From: Bacteroidota bacterium
GTDB lineage: Bacteria > Bacteroidota > Bacteroidia > Bacteroidales > Tannerellaceae
Length of the DNA stretch: 64,000 nucleotides
Assembly: GCA_023429375.1 (NCBI GenBank)
Contig: JAEYVY010000016.1
Location: 62,001 to 126,000 of the forward strand
Reading direction: 5' to 3'
The position numbers and the translations under genes are program-made. The notes under the pieces were generated by a model. That model was not told the origin of the DNA, ran no database searches, and saw only the letters and a program-made list of their open reading frames with translations. Within the stretch, counting starts at the first letter, position 1; each line of letters begins with the position of its first letter. Positions 19,084 through 27,976 of this stretch are shown here, piece by piece.

Positions 19084-20676
19084 TTAATGTTTCTTTATCT
19101 TTTTCAATAATTGGGTATTTACTTTTACCGGATATTTCTTCCGTATTTCTTGAACCCACTGTTTTTCCAACTCAGCTTGTTCTTCTGCCGGATGACTCCA
19201 TACACGAGCATTGCTGATTTCAAACAAGAGTATACCGTCACGATATTCTTGCAATAGCAAACCGTATTCCGGGTGTTTCTTCTTTAAATTTTCACGTTCC
19301 AGTGCGGTAACCACATCCCTCAAAAACAATTCATAAACCTCATTCATAAAATCACCAGAATAGGTTTTCGTCGAATAAGGATTGCGATGCAGATAATATG
19401 AAAATTCCTTTTGAGTAAACAGATGATCATTCATTATAAACAGAGTGTCTGAAAGATTGTCAGCCTCTTTGAAAAACTGCTCATCTGTAGGGAAATACTC
19501 ATCACAAATGCGTTGAAACTGCGCATATGCTTCTGGATAGAACGTGTAACCGTACTCCTTTTTAAGTCGGGAGTCAAAAGATTCGTAGAGTTCAAAATTC
19601 CATTCTCCCTTTCTCAGCACAGATAGTATTTTTTCTTTTTCCTCTTCAAATGTCAAACGTGGTTTTTTATCAAGAAGTTTGATTAGATGATAGCCAAATG
19701 CTGTCTTAACAGGTTCAGAGACTTCGCCTATTTCATTCAAGGCAAAAGCAGTTTCTTCAAACGCCGATATCATTTCTCCCTGAGTAAAATAGGGCAATAC
19801 CCCACCTTTTACAGCACTGCCTTCATCTTGTGAGAATTCCTTTGCCAATTCTTCAAAGTCTTCTCCTGACAATATTCTTTGACGTATATTTAAAGCTTGT
19901 TCTAATTGCTCTTCATACTGCGTATTGTCTTTATTATCCTCTACACGAAATAAGATATGAGCAACTCTTCGTATGCCCAGATTTGGTTTCCGACGATTGA
20001 GTTGAATCAGATAATAACCTGCCGCTGTACGGATGGGCATGGAAACCTCTCCGATTTCCAATCCCCATGCCGCATTGTCAAATGCTTTAGGTCCTTTTAG
20101 CGGTAGTAATGATTCAATAGTTTCAGAAACCCCCCCATCTGAAGTACTGTCTTCTTTAACAGCACTTTGTGCAACTACATTGAAATCCTCTCCCCTTTTT
20201 ATCCGTTCATATGCTTTATAGGCTTTTTGATAAATTGAAACAGTATCTTTCGATGTAACTGCTCCGGGAAAGCGAAAAAGAATATAGCTCACATTGAGGA
20301 GGCTATCTCCTCTGTCATAAATCATTTTTGCAACAGCTTCCTGTCCTTTTTGATCAGACATGTAGTTAGCTGTCAATTCTGCTTCATATTTTGAATATTC
20401 AGATGCGAATGATTTTGACTTATCAAAATTCGAATGTTCGGCATCTATGACTTTCAGCTTAAAATTAATAAACAAATCCAGGTAATCATTCAGAGACTTC
20501 TTATTAGTTAAATCCACATCGTTGTTCTTTGCCGCCATGTATTTAAACTCATCCATCTTGATTTCTTTTCCGGCAATAGTCATTACAACAGGATTTGAAT
20601 CAACCTGAGCTTCACAAAAGAGGGGAACAATAAGACTCAACAACAACAAACGCCCCATTCTGAATCCATTTTTCAT
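19084..20676 (-). CDS. PpiC-type peptidyl-prolyl isomerase with two parvulin domains
   Basis: The 530-residue product has a signal peptide (GRLLLLSLIVPLFCEAQ) and two tandem parvulin domains. The first runs from roughly residue 120 to 220 (VKEDSTSDGGVSETIESLLP, then AAGYYLIQLNRRKP). The second is around residues 230-340 (RVAHILFRVEDNKDNTQYEE, FSQDEGSAVKGGVLPYFTQG, FGYHLIKLLDKKPR). It is the first gene of the six-gene operon ending in mutL and is expected to act on outer-membrane protein folding in the periplasm. Confidence 0.93.
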   Translation of the reverse strand: MKNGFRMGRLLLLSLIVPLFCEAQVDSNPVVMTIAGKEIKMDEFKYMAAKNNDVDLTNKKSLNDYLDLFINFKLKVIDAEHSNFDKSKSFASEYSKYEAELTANYMSDQKGQEAVAKMIYDRGDSLLNVSYILFRFPGAVTSKDTVSIYQKAYKAYERIKRGEDFNVVAQSAVKEDSTSDGGVSETIESLLPLKGPKAFDNAAWGLEIGEVSMPIRTAAGYYLIQLNRRKPNLGIRRVAHILFRVEDNKDNTQYEEQLEQALNIRQRILSGEDFEELAKEFSQDEGSAVKGGVLPYFTQGEMISAFEETAFALNEIGEVSEPVKTAFGYHLIKLLDKKPRLTFEEEKEKILSVLRKGEWNFELYESFDSRLKKEYGYTFYPEAYAQFQRICDEYFPTDEQFFKEADNLSDTLFIMNDHLFTQKEFSYYLHRNPYSTKTYSGDFMNEVYELFLRDVVTALERENLKKKHPEYGLLLQEYRDGILLFEISNARVWSHPAEEQAELEKQWVQEIRKKYPVKVNTQLLKKIKKH

Positions 20677-20769
20677 ATCTGATAGTACATTTATAAATAA
20701 CTCAAAATATAAAACGTCTTACAGCATTAAAAAGTATATAGACTCCTATATTTAGCGTTTTTATACACA

Positions 20770-22950
20770 TTAGTTTGCCATTTCTGACAAGAATTTGATT
20801 CTGACCAGACGGATTTCTTCTTCAGTATAGTCACCTCCGAGCTCATCGATAGCATCGTCCAATTCATCTGTTTCAGAATCTTTAAAGTATTCGTAGATGT
20901 CCTGAATATGATCCTCATCCATGACATCGTTCAAGAAGTAATCGATATTGATTCTTGTACCGGAATAAACAATTGCTTCTACCTCGTCCAACAGTTCGTT
21001 AAACTCAAGACCCTTTGTTAATGCGATATCATCCAAAGCTACCTTACGGTCGATACTTTGAACAATCGATACTTTCAACTTCGATTTATTAGCAACCGTT
21101 CTTACACGTAAATCTTCAGGACGCTCAATCTCGTTTTCTTCAACGTGCTTTTTGATTAGTGTAATGAATTCTTCTCCATAGCGTTTAGCTTTGCCGGCAC
21201 CTACACCCGGAATATTTTGCAATTCCTCCAGAGTCACCGGATAGGTAGTCGCCATCGCTTCGAGTGAGAGATCTTGGAAAATCACGAAAGGTGGAACTTC
21301 CAATCGCTTAGATAGTTTCTTACGCAGGTCCTTCATCATCGAATAAAGAATAGGGTCCACAGCACACGATCCACCACCTCGTACTGGAGTTTCTTCCTCT
21401 TCTTCTTCGAACTCATTGTCTTTGATAATTTTGAATGAGACTGGTGAAGAAATAAAACTTTGTCCCTTCTTTGTAATTTTCAACAATCCATAATTCTCGA
21501 TATCTTTCTCAAGATATCCGGCAATAAGAGCTTGCCTGATCACAGCATTCCATGTTTTTTCGTCTTCGTCCTGTCCTGAGCCGAATACTTCAAGTTCATC
21601 ATGTTTGAATGACTGTATTTCTGCCGTTTCATTTCCCAATAAAATATTCACGACATACTCTGCCTTAAATTTTTCCTTTAGTGCGCCTACCACTTCTAAC
21701 ACAGCGCTTAATAATTCTTTTGCTTCCACTTGTTTCTTAGGGTTCAAACAATTATCACAACAACCACAATTCTCTTCTAAATATTCTTCTCCAAAATAAT
21801 GTAATAAAACCTTCCGCCGGCATACTGCTGTTTCAGCATAAGCTGCTGTTTCAAGCAACAACTGTCTTCCGATTTCCTGTTCAGCCACAGGCTTTCCTTG
21901 CATGAATTTTTCCAATTTCTGCAAGTCTTTATAGGCATAGAAAGCAACACATTGCCCTTCACCGCCATCGCGACCGGCACGACCGGTCTCCTGATAATAG
22001 CCTTCAAGACTCTTCGGTATGTCGTAGTGAATAACATAACGTACATCCGGCTTATCTATACCCATCCCAAATGCTATTGTTGCAATAATAACATCTACTT
22101 TTTCCATCAAAAATGCATCCTGGTTTGCTGTTCGCGTAACCGAATCCATCCCTGCATGATAGGGAAGAGCTTTTATTCCATTAGCCAATAAAATATCCGT
22201 AAATTCTTCAACCTTTTTGCGGCTCAGACAATATATTATACCTGACTTACCCTCATTTGATTTGATATATTTGATAATCTCCTTATCGATATTTGCATCT
22301 TTCTGCCGTATTTCATAATACAGATTAGCACGGTTGAAAGATGACTTAAATACCGTTGCATCAACCATACCCAGGTTCTTTTGTATATCATGCTGCACCT
22401 TGGGTGTAGCTGTTGCTGTCAAAGCAATCACCGGACGTTTTCCTATCCCGCTTATTATGGGTCGTATACGACGGTATTCCGGTCTGAAGTCATGTCCCCA
22501 TTCCGAAATACAATGTGCTTCGTCAACAGCATAAAAAGAGATATTGATCTGACGCAGAAAATCCACATTTTCATCTTTCGTGAGTGATTCCGGAGCAACA
22601 TAAAGCAGCTTCGTCTTGCCACTCATAATGTCGTTCTTCACTTGTTCAATCGCTGTTTTATTCAACGACGAATTGATGAAGTGAGCAATTCCATCCTCCT
22701 CACTAAAATTACGCATTGCGTCAACCTGATTCTTCATCAACGCTATCAAAGGAGACACAACAATAGCCGTACCCTCCATCAATAATGAGGGCAATTGATA
22801 ACAAAGAGATTTTCCGCCACCGGTAGGCATCAACACAAAGGTATCTTTTCCTGCCAGAACGTTTTCAATGATCGATTTCTGATTCCCTTTGAAAGTATCA
22901 AAACCAAAATGAGTTTTAAGAGCCTCTGTTAATATATCCTTCTTTGCCAT
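20770..22950 (-). CDS. recQ: ATP-dependent DNA helicase RecQ
   Basis: RecQ unwinds DNA 3' to 5' in recombination and repair. The 726-residue product has Walker A (LMPTGGGKSLCYQLPSLL), the DEAH box (AVDEAHCISEWGHDFRPEYR) and motif VI (YYQETGRAGRDGG). The RQC zinc-binding cysteines (CRRKVLLHYFGEEYLEENCG, then CCDNCLNP) and an HRDC domain near residues 530-605 (VIFQDLSLEAMATTYPVTLE) follow. The tail is longer and more acidic than in E. coli RecQ (DETDELDDAIDELGGDY-like), which I cannot assign. It follows clpX by 28 bases and is probably co-transcribed. Confidence 0.96.
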   Translation of the reverse strand: MAKKDILTEALKTHFGFDTFKGNQKSIIENVLAGKDTFVLMPTGGGKSLCYQLPSLLMEGTAIVVSPLIALMKNQVDAMRNFSEEDGIAHFINSSLNKTAIEQVKNDIMSGKTKLLYVAPESLTKDENVDFLRQINISFYAVDEAHCISEWGHDFRPEYRRIRPIISGIGKRPVIALTATATPKVQHDIQKNLGMVDATVFKSSFNRANLYYEIRQKDANIDKEIIKYIKSNEGKSGIIYCLSRKKVEEFTDILLANGIKALPYHAGMDSVTRTANQDAFLMEKVDVIIATIAFGMGIDKPDVRYVIHYDIPKSLEGYYQETGRAGRDGGEGQCVAFYAYKDLQKLEKFMQGKPVAEQEIGRQLLLETAAYAETAVCRRKVLLHYFGEEYLEENCGCCDNCLNPKKQVEAKELLSAVLEVVGALKEKFKAEYVVNILLGNETAEIQSFKHDELEVFGSGQDEDEKTWNAVIRQALIAGYLEKDIENYGLLKITKKGQSFISSPVSFKIIKDNEFEEEEEETPVRGGGSCAVDPILYSMMKDLRKKLSKRLEVPPFVIFQDLSLEAMATTYPVTLEELQNIPGVGAGKAKRYGEEFITLIKKHVEENEIERPEDLRVRTVANKSKLKVSIVQSIDRKVALDDIALTKGLEFNELLDEVEAIVYSGTRINIDYFLNDVMDEDHIQDIYEYFKDSETDELDDAIDELGGDYTEEEIRLVRIKFLSEMAN

Positions 22951-22978
22951 AGCTGGTTATTTATCAATCTTACTAACC

Positions 22979-24208
22979 TTATGCTGTTTGTAAACGGCTG
23001 ACATCCGATTTTTCAAATTTCTCTTTCGCATAGTTAAGAGAAACATGAAGAGAGTTTTCATTTTCTGATGGCAAGTCAAACATGGCATCCATCATGATAG
23101 CTTCAACAATTGATCTCAGACCGCGTGCACCTAGTTTAAACTCCAATGCTTTATCTACAATGTACTCATATACATCCTCGTCAAAAGTCAATTCGATACC
23201 ATCCATTTCAAATAGTTTCAAATATTGTTTGATAATCGAATTTTTAGGTTCGGTCAATATATTTCTCAGCGTAGATCTATCCAGCGGGTTAAGATAAGTA
23301 AGAATCGGCAAACGACCAATTATTTCTGGTATGAGTCCAAAAGATTTCAGATCTGTCGGAGTAATATATTTCAGTAAATTATTCCTATCGATACGATTTA
23401 CCTCTTTATTCGCTGAATATCCGACAACGCGTGTATTCAGACGTTGAGCTATTTTCTTTTCAATTCCATCAAATGCTCCTCCACAAATAAACAGGATATT
23501 CTTCGTATCAACTGCAATCATCTTCTGGTCAGGATGTTTTCTTCCTCCTTGAGGGGGAACGTTTACTATTGATCCCTCTAATAGTTTCAAGAGACCTTGC
23601 TGTACACCTTCGCCACTCACATCACGTGTAATCGATGGATTATCACTTTTACGTGCAATCTTATCGATTTCGTCAATAAATACAATACCACGCTGTGCAG
23701 CTTGCACATCATAATCCGACGCTTGTAGTAAACGGGTCAAAATACTTTCAATATCTTCACCTACATAGCCGGCTTCGGTCAATACCGTAGCATCAACAAT
23801 AGCAAATGGTACATGTAATAACTTTGCTATTGTACGCGCCAATAACGTTTTACCTGTCCCCGTAGCGCCAACCATAATAATGTTTGATTTTTCAATCTCA
23901 ACATCATCTTTTGTGATACGCTGTAACAAACGTTTATAATGGTTGTATACGGAAACCGACAAATAACGTTTTGCATCATCCTGTCCGATAACATATTGGT
24001 CAAGAAAGGCTTTTATCTCCTGAGGTTTTGGAAGTTCCTTTTTTGAAAGACCAAAAGGACTGCTTTTCGACACAGTCTGCTCTTTTACTATTTCATATGC
24101 TTGTTGTACGCAATCATCACAGATAGCACCGGATATACCATTTATCAATAAGTTTACATCGCTGCTTTTACGTCCGCAAAACGTACACGAATCGCCAGTT
24201 CTGGCCAT
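22979..24208 (-). CDS. clpX: ATP-dependent Clp protease ATP-binding subunit ClpX
   Basis: ClpX unfolds tagged proteins and feeds them to ClpP. The 409-residue product has the N-terminal zinc domain (CTFCGRKSSDVNLLINGI, then CDDC), Walker A (GATGTGKTLLARTIAKLL), Walker B (GIVFIDEIDK) and the arginine and sensor regions (GEGVQQGLLKLLEGSIVNVP). It lies 28 bases after clpP in the tig-clpP-clpX order found across bacteria. Confidence 0.98.
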   Translation of the reverse strand: MARTGDSCTFCGRKSSDVNLLINGISGAICDDCVQQAYEIVKEQTVSKSSPFGLSKKELPKPQEIKAFLDQYVIGQDDAKRYLSVSVYNHYKRLLQRITKDDVEIEKSNIIMVGATGTGKTLLARTIAKLLHVPFAIVDATVLTEAGYVGEDIESILTRLLQASDYDVQAAQRGIVFIDEIDKIARKSDNPSITRDVSGEGVQQGLLKLLEGSIVNVPPQGGRKHPDQKMIAVDTKNILFICGGAFDGIEKKIAQRLNTRVVGYSANKEVNRIDRNNLLKYITPTDLKSFGLIPEIIGRLPILTYLNPLDRSTLRNILTEPKNSIIKQYLKLFEMDGIELTFDEDVYEYIVDKALEFKLGARGLRSIVEAIMMDAMFDLPSENENSLHVSLNYAKEKFEKSDVSRLQTA

Positions 24209-24236
24209 ATTATTTTTAGAGTTTTCTTAAATTAAT

Positions 24237-24899
24237 TTATTTGCGAGTTAGTATTTCATCTATCATTCCATAGTTCTTGGCTTCTTCTGAAGTCATCCAA
24301 TAATCTCGGTCGCTGTCTTTTTCAACATCCTCGAATGATTTACCGGAATGATTCGAAATAATCGTATAAAGTTCTTTTTTAACTTTTAAAATTTCACGGG
24401 CTGCAATTTCTATATCAGAAGCCTGTCCTTGCGTTCCTCCCAATGGCTGATGAATCATCACACGTGAGTGTTTCAAAGCAAAACGCTTACCCTTTGTTCC
24501 TGCAACCAATAATACGGAAGCCATTGATGCTGCAATACCTGTACAGATTGTAGAAACATCACTTCCGATAAATTGCATGGTGTCATATATACCATAACCG
24601 GCATAAACAGATCCTCCAGGTGAATTAATATAGATTGAAATATCTTTGCCTGGATCGCTTGAGTCAAGATACAACAACTGTGCCTGTATCACATTCGCTG
24701 TATAATCGTCAATTTGCGTTCCAAGAAAAATGATACGATCCATCATCAACCGTGAAAACACATCCATCTGTGCCACATTTAACTGACGTTCTTCGATAAT
24801 CGTAGGAGAGATATAACTGCTACTGATATTCATATAACTGTCAAGCGCAGTTCCGCTCATCCTCAAATGCTTGGTAGCATATTTTCTGAAATCTTCCAT
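24237..24899 (-). CDS. clpP: ATP-dependent Clp protease proteolytic subunit
   Basis: ClpP is the serine peptidase barrel that works with ClpX. The 220-residue product has the nucleophile Ser in CTGIAASMASVLL, the His in LKHSRVMIHQPLGG, and the Asp further on (KDSDRDYWMTSEEAKNYGMI), giving a complete triad. The N-terminus (EDFRKYATKHLRMSGTALDS) is longer than in E. coli and may include a propeptide. It has its own candidate promoter in the 185-base gap after tig. Confidence 0.98.
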   Translation of the reverse strand: MEDFRKYATKHLRMSGTALDSYMNISSSYISPTIIEERQLNVAQMDVFSRLMMDRIIFLGTQIDDYTANVIQAQLLYLDSSDPGKDISIYINSPGGSVYAGYGIYDTMQFIGSDVSTICTGIAASMASVLLVAGTKGKRFALKHSRVMIHQPLGGTQGQASDIEIAAREILKVKKELYTIISNHSGKSFEDVEKDSDRDYWMTSEEAKNYGMIDEILTRK

Positions 24900-24961
24900 A
24901 ATTCTTTTTCTTCTGTATTAAGAGACACAAAAAGGGAACTCTCCTTTTCTTAACGATAAAA

Positions 24962-24994
24962 CAAAGTTATAAATAAATTTCTGAAAGAAACAAA
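24962..24994 (-). promoter_or_regulatory. Candidate promoter of clpP-clpX-recQ
   Basis: On the minus strand TAACTTTG (24962-24969) follows TTTG (24991-24994) with a 21-base spacer, slightly longer than ideal for the Bacteroidetes promoter. It would start transcription near 24955, about 55 bases before clpP and downstream of the tig terminator, so clpPX can be expressed apart from tig. Confidence 0.5.
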
Positions 24995-25048
24995 CTTATC
25001 TTTTATCGCCAAGAGTTTTTCGTAGAGAACTCCCCTTTTAAACAAAAA

Positions 25049-25070
25049 CACAGTAGATTTCTCCACTGTG
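25049..25070 (-). terminator. Terminator after tig
   Basis: Read on the minus strand, CACAGT and ACTGTG form a hairpin (arms 25065-25070 and 25049-25054) followed by a run of Ts with one interruption. It lies 15 bases after the tig stop. The stem is short, so read-through into clpP is likely. Confidence 0.6.
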
Positions 25071-25084
25071 CTCTTTGGATTTCT

Positions 25085-26443
25085 TTATGCAAAGAGTTTA
25101 TTAAACTCTTCTACAGACACTTCTTTCTCTTCAACTTTAACCAGGCCTTTCAAAACTTCAGCCAGTTTTTCTTCAACTACACGATCAATGATATTCTGTA
25201 GTGTCTGCTTATTTTTAAGCATATCTTTCATATAACCACTCAATACATCTTCTGGAACAGAAAGCATTCCGTATTGAGCAAATTGAGATTTAGCAACACG
25301 TGCTGCGAATGCTTCGATATCTGCATCTTCAACCTTGATATCGTTTTCCTTAACTAAAGATTCTTTTACCAATTGGTATTTCAAATCTTCAATCAATTTA
25401 GGAAATTCTTCATCCAACTTATCAGCAGTTTGCTTCTTATTTGTTTCAAGCAACCAACGTTTCAAAATAGCATCTGCAAAAACAGGTTCACCAGCTTTCT
25501 TCACCAACAAATCACGCGCATCATTCAAGAATTTGTAGTTTTCTTGAGGCTCGAATTGCTCAGCAATAATGCTTTTTACTTTTGCACGGAATTCTTCTTC
25601 GTTTGTAGCAGCGCCTTCTCCAAGTGCCTTATCGAATAGCTCTTGATTAAGTTCAGCTGGTTTATGGCGAGTTACTTCTGAAATTTCGAAACTAAAATCA
25701 GCTGTAATTTCTTCAGCCTGTTCTTTAGTTACTTTTAATAACGAAGCGATTTCTGCATTTGCTCCTTCATAAGCCTTTTTAGGGTTGAAAATCACCACGC
25801 TATTTTTCTTAGACTCCAAGAATTTAGCTCTTTCTGCTTCATCCTTCATATACAAAGGCATTAAAACAGCATCTTCAACAACGATACCACCTTCTTTAAC
25901 GACTCCGTTTTCAAGCTCAGCTAACGTTCCTTTTAATAAATCTTTTTCCTGAATCGTATCATCTGCTTCTTCATAAGATCCGAAGTTAGAACGATAAGAC
26001 TCAACTTGGTTGTTTACCATTTCATCATCGATAACAACCTTATAAGAAGTCAATTTATCTCTTTTGTTTAGCGAAATTTTAATTTCAGGGGCAAAAGCGA
26101 GGTCAAAACAAAACTCAAAGTCTTCCTGCGTTACAAAGTTCAGGTCTTTTTGTTCAGTTTCATTCGGCATTGGTTCTCCAAGAATATTCAAGTTATTCTC
26201 ACGGATATAATTGAATAGGCTGTCAGAAACCAAACGGTTGATTTCTTCAACCAGCAATTGAGTTCCATGCATTTTCTTTACCATCCCCATTGGGACCATA
26301 CCTTTACGAAAACCCGGCAGAGCTACTTTCTGACGAAAACTACGCATACTCTTTTCCAAATTTTCAGCGTAGTCAGCTTTCACTATTTCAATTTTCAAGA
26401 TACCGCTATTATCAGCATCATTTTTTTTTAGCGAAATATTCAT
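25085..26443 (-). CDS. tig: Trigger factor
   Basis: Trigger factor binds ribosomal protein L23 and shields nascent chains. The 452-residue product has the ribosome-binding N-terminal domain with its signature loop (VALPGFRKGMVPMGMVKKMH) and a long helical C-terminal substrate-binding region. The middle segment does not show the usual FKBP isomerase motif clearly (KDLLKGTLAELENGVVKEGG), so isomerase activity may be weak or absent, as I recall for many Bacteroidetes. It leads the tig-clpP-clpX group. Confidence 0.95.
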   Translation of the reverse strand: MNISLKKNDADNSGILKIEIVKADYAENLEKSMRSFRQKVALPGFRKGMVPMGMVKKMHGTQLLVEEINRLVSDSLFNYIRENNLNILGEPMPNETEQKDLNFVTQEDFEFCFDLAFAPEIKISLNKRDKLTSYKVVIDDEMVNNQVESYRSNFGSYEEADDTIQEKDLLKGTLAELENGVVKEGGIVVEDAVLMPLYMKDEAERAKFLESKKNSVVIFNPKKAYEGANAEIASLLKVTKEQAEEITADFSFEISEVTRHKPAELNQELFDKALGEGAATNEEEFRAKVKSIIAEQFEPQENYKFLNDARDLLVKKAGEPVFADAILKRWLLETNKKQTADKLDEEFPKLIEDLKYQLVKESLVKENDIKVEDADIEAFAARVAKSQFAQYGMLSVPEDVLSGYMKDMLKNKQTLQNIIDRVVEEKLAEVLKGLVKVEEKEVSVEEFNKLFA

Positions 26444-26492
26444 TCTGAACGTTTTATTTAATTTATTCTGTCCTTCACATTTTTTCAGGCTG

Positions 26493-26524
26493 CAAAATTA
26501 GATTTATTCTTTTAATATCGCAAA
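26493..26524 (-). promoter_or_regulatory. Promoter of tig
   Basis: On the minus strand TAATTTTG (26493-26500) is preceded by TTTG (26521-26524) with a 20-base spacer. The predicted start near 26486 leaves a leader of about 43 bases. The site shares the 305-base divergent region with the RRM gene promoter. Confidence 0.7.
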
Positions 26525-26571
26525 TTGTTTACTTAAAAACTCTTACGTGTAAATTTTATTGAGTTAAAAAC

Positions 26572-26601
26572 TTGTAGTTCAAAAAATAATACTTTTCTTT
26601 G
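26572..26601 (+). promoter_or_regulatory. Candidate promoter of the RRM protein gene
   Basis: TTG (26572-26574) and, after 19 bases, TTTCTTTG (26594-26601) match the Bacteroidetes promoter with one mismatch in the -7 box. Transcription from about 26608 would give a leader of about 140 bases, rich in T and unusually long for this genome. Confidence 0.55.
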
Positions 26602-26748
26602 TATCGTGAAAGGCAAATTACCTTGAACGTACATAACATTGTGTTTTTTATTTCTTCAATTTCCCTTGTTGATCTATCTTCACTGTTACGAAATTCCGGT
26701 TTTCATCTTTCATCTAAAACATTTTTATTTTTAATTACTTTTATTTTT

Positions 26749-26994
26749 ATGAACATTTACATTGGAAACCTGAACTATCGTGTTCGGGAAGAGGATTTGA
26801 AACAAGTGATGGAAGAGTACGGAGCTGTAGACTCAGTAAAAATCATTAAAGATCGTGAAACCGGAAGATCTAAAGGATTCGCTTTCGTAGAAATGGCTAA
26901 CGACGAAGACGCTAAAAAAGCGATCGAAGAACTAAACGAAGCTGAATACGAAGGACGTCAAATGGTTGTTAAAGAAGCAAGACCTAAAGCTTAA
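26749..26994 (+). CDS. RRM-family RNA-binding protein
   Basis: The 81-residue product is a single RNA recognition motif with both signature strands, RNP2 (IYIGNL) and RNP1 (KGFAFVEM). A short basic tail ends KEARPKA. The frame is open further upstream to 26599, but that part looks like leader and the conserved start MNIYIGNLNYRVREEDL begins at 26749. Small RRM proteins of this kind are abundant in Bacteroidetes, which lack Hfq in many lineages, and are proposed global RNA chaperones; the targets here are unknown. Confidence 0.93.
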   Translation: MNIYIGNLNYRVREEDLKQVMEEYGAVDSVKIIKDRETGRSKGFAFVEMANDEDAKKAIEELNEAEYEGRQMVVKEARPKA

Positions 26995-27020
26995 GCTACT
27001 GCACTTCTTTTCGAAGAAAT

Positions 27021-27058
27021 AAAAAACTTCTGCCTATCTTTGGTGGAAGTTTTTTTTT
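27021..27058 (+). terminator. Terminator after the RRM gene, overlapping a promoter-like box
   Basis: The arms ACTTCTGCC (27026-27034) and GGTGGAAGT (27042-27050) pair over nine positions with two wobbles and are followed by eight Ts. The loop and first stem base read TATCTTTG (27035-27042), a perfect Bacteroidetes -7 box placed about 40 bases before the CPBP gene. No good -33 box was found 19 bases upstream. Confidence 0.8.
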
Positions 27059-27082
27059 AAATATACACAAGCCACATTTAAG

Positions 27083-27976
27083 ATGAGATTAAATGCATCA
27101 TTTTCTGAAAAATCAGGATTAGTTCAGTCTTGGTTATTAGCCTTACTCGTAATCATAGGTCTACTCGTTGGCTCCATACTGAGCCTTATCATCGGTATTA
27201 ATTCAGCAGAAGGGCTACAGAATCCCGGCACTTTACGTATCGTTCAAGCAATCACAGTCGTCTTTTCTTTCCTCATCCCGGCTTTAGGGTTGGCTTGGTT
27301 CTGCAGTCAGTCTCCTCTCGAATACCTGTCGCTAAACAAAATACCATCGGCCAATCTATTCTTATTTGCCTTGGTCGGATTAATTCTTTTCAGTCCTACA
27401 ATAAATGTGGCATCACTCCTCAATAAGCAAATGATATTGCCTTCGTTTTTAGAGCCTCTCGAAACATGGATGAAGGCTAAGGAAGCGGAAATGGAAGTTT
27501 TTGTGAATCTCTTGATCCAGGAGGAGGGAATTGGCGCCCTTCTTTCAAACCTGATTGTGATGGCCTTGTTGGCCGCACTGACCGAAGAATTATTATTCAG
27601 AGGTGCCATTCAACGAATCATAGAAAAGTGGACTCAGAATCATCATCTTGTCATTTGGTTTACAGCGATTCTCTTCAGTGCCATTCACATGCAATTCTAC
27701 GGATTCATCCCCCGCATGCTCTTAGGCGCCTATCTGGGTTATCTTCTCTATTGGAGTAAAAGCATGTGGCTGCCTATATTTGCTCATTTTGCAAACAACG
27801 CAATAGCCGTAATCGTTACACGAAATGTGGATACAACCAGTGAATACAACGAATTTCTAACCGGCGATATCAAAAGTGAGGATATAATTGGCTATTCTAT
27901 TTTGGCACTGTTCACCTTTTTCTTGTTTGTCTTTCTCAACAAAAAACTGGCAAAAGAGGCTGCAAAAAACAATTAA
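27083..27976 (+). CDS. CPBP family intramembrane metalloprotease
   Basis: The 297-residue membrane protein has about eight hydrophobic segments and the complete CPBP (Abi/Rce1) active-site set: EELLFRG with Glu168, Glu169 and Arg173, then FSAIHMQFYGFIPRMLLGAY, then FAHFANN. The family includes CAAX-type prenyl endopeptidases and bacteriocin-immunity proteins; the substrate here is unknown. Its stop shares bases with the convergent lptB stop within TTAA at 27973-27976, so no terminator lies between them. Confidence 0.92.
   Translation: MRLNASFSEKSGLVQSWLLALLVIIGLLVGSILSLIIGINSAEGLQNPGTLRIVQAITVVFSFLIPALGLAWFCSQSPLEYLSLNKIPSANLFLFALVGLILFSPTINVASLLNKQMILPSFLEPLETWMKAKEAEMEVFVNLLIQEEGIGALLSNLIVMALLAALTEELLFRGAIQRIIEKWTQNHHLVIWFTAILFSAIHMQFYGFIPRMLLGAYLGYLLYWSKSMWLPIFAHFANNAIAVIVTRNVDTTSEYNEFLTGDIKSEDIIGYSILALFTFFLFVFLNKKLAKEAAKNN

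Noticed and set aside
24920..25040. Possible large fold between AAAAGG and CCTTTT blocks in the tig-clpP gap
   Set aside because: The pairings are short and scattered; only the small tig terminator and the clpP promoter could be supported.
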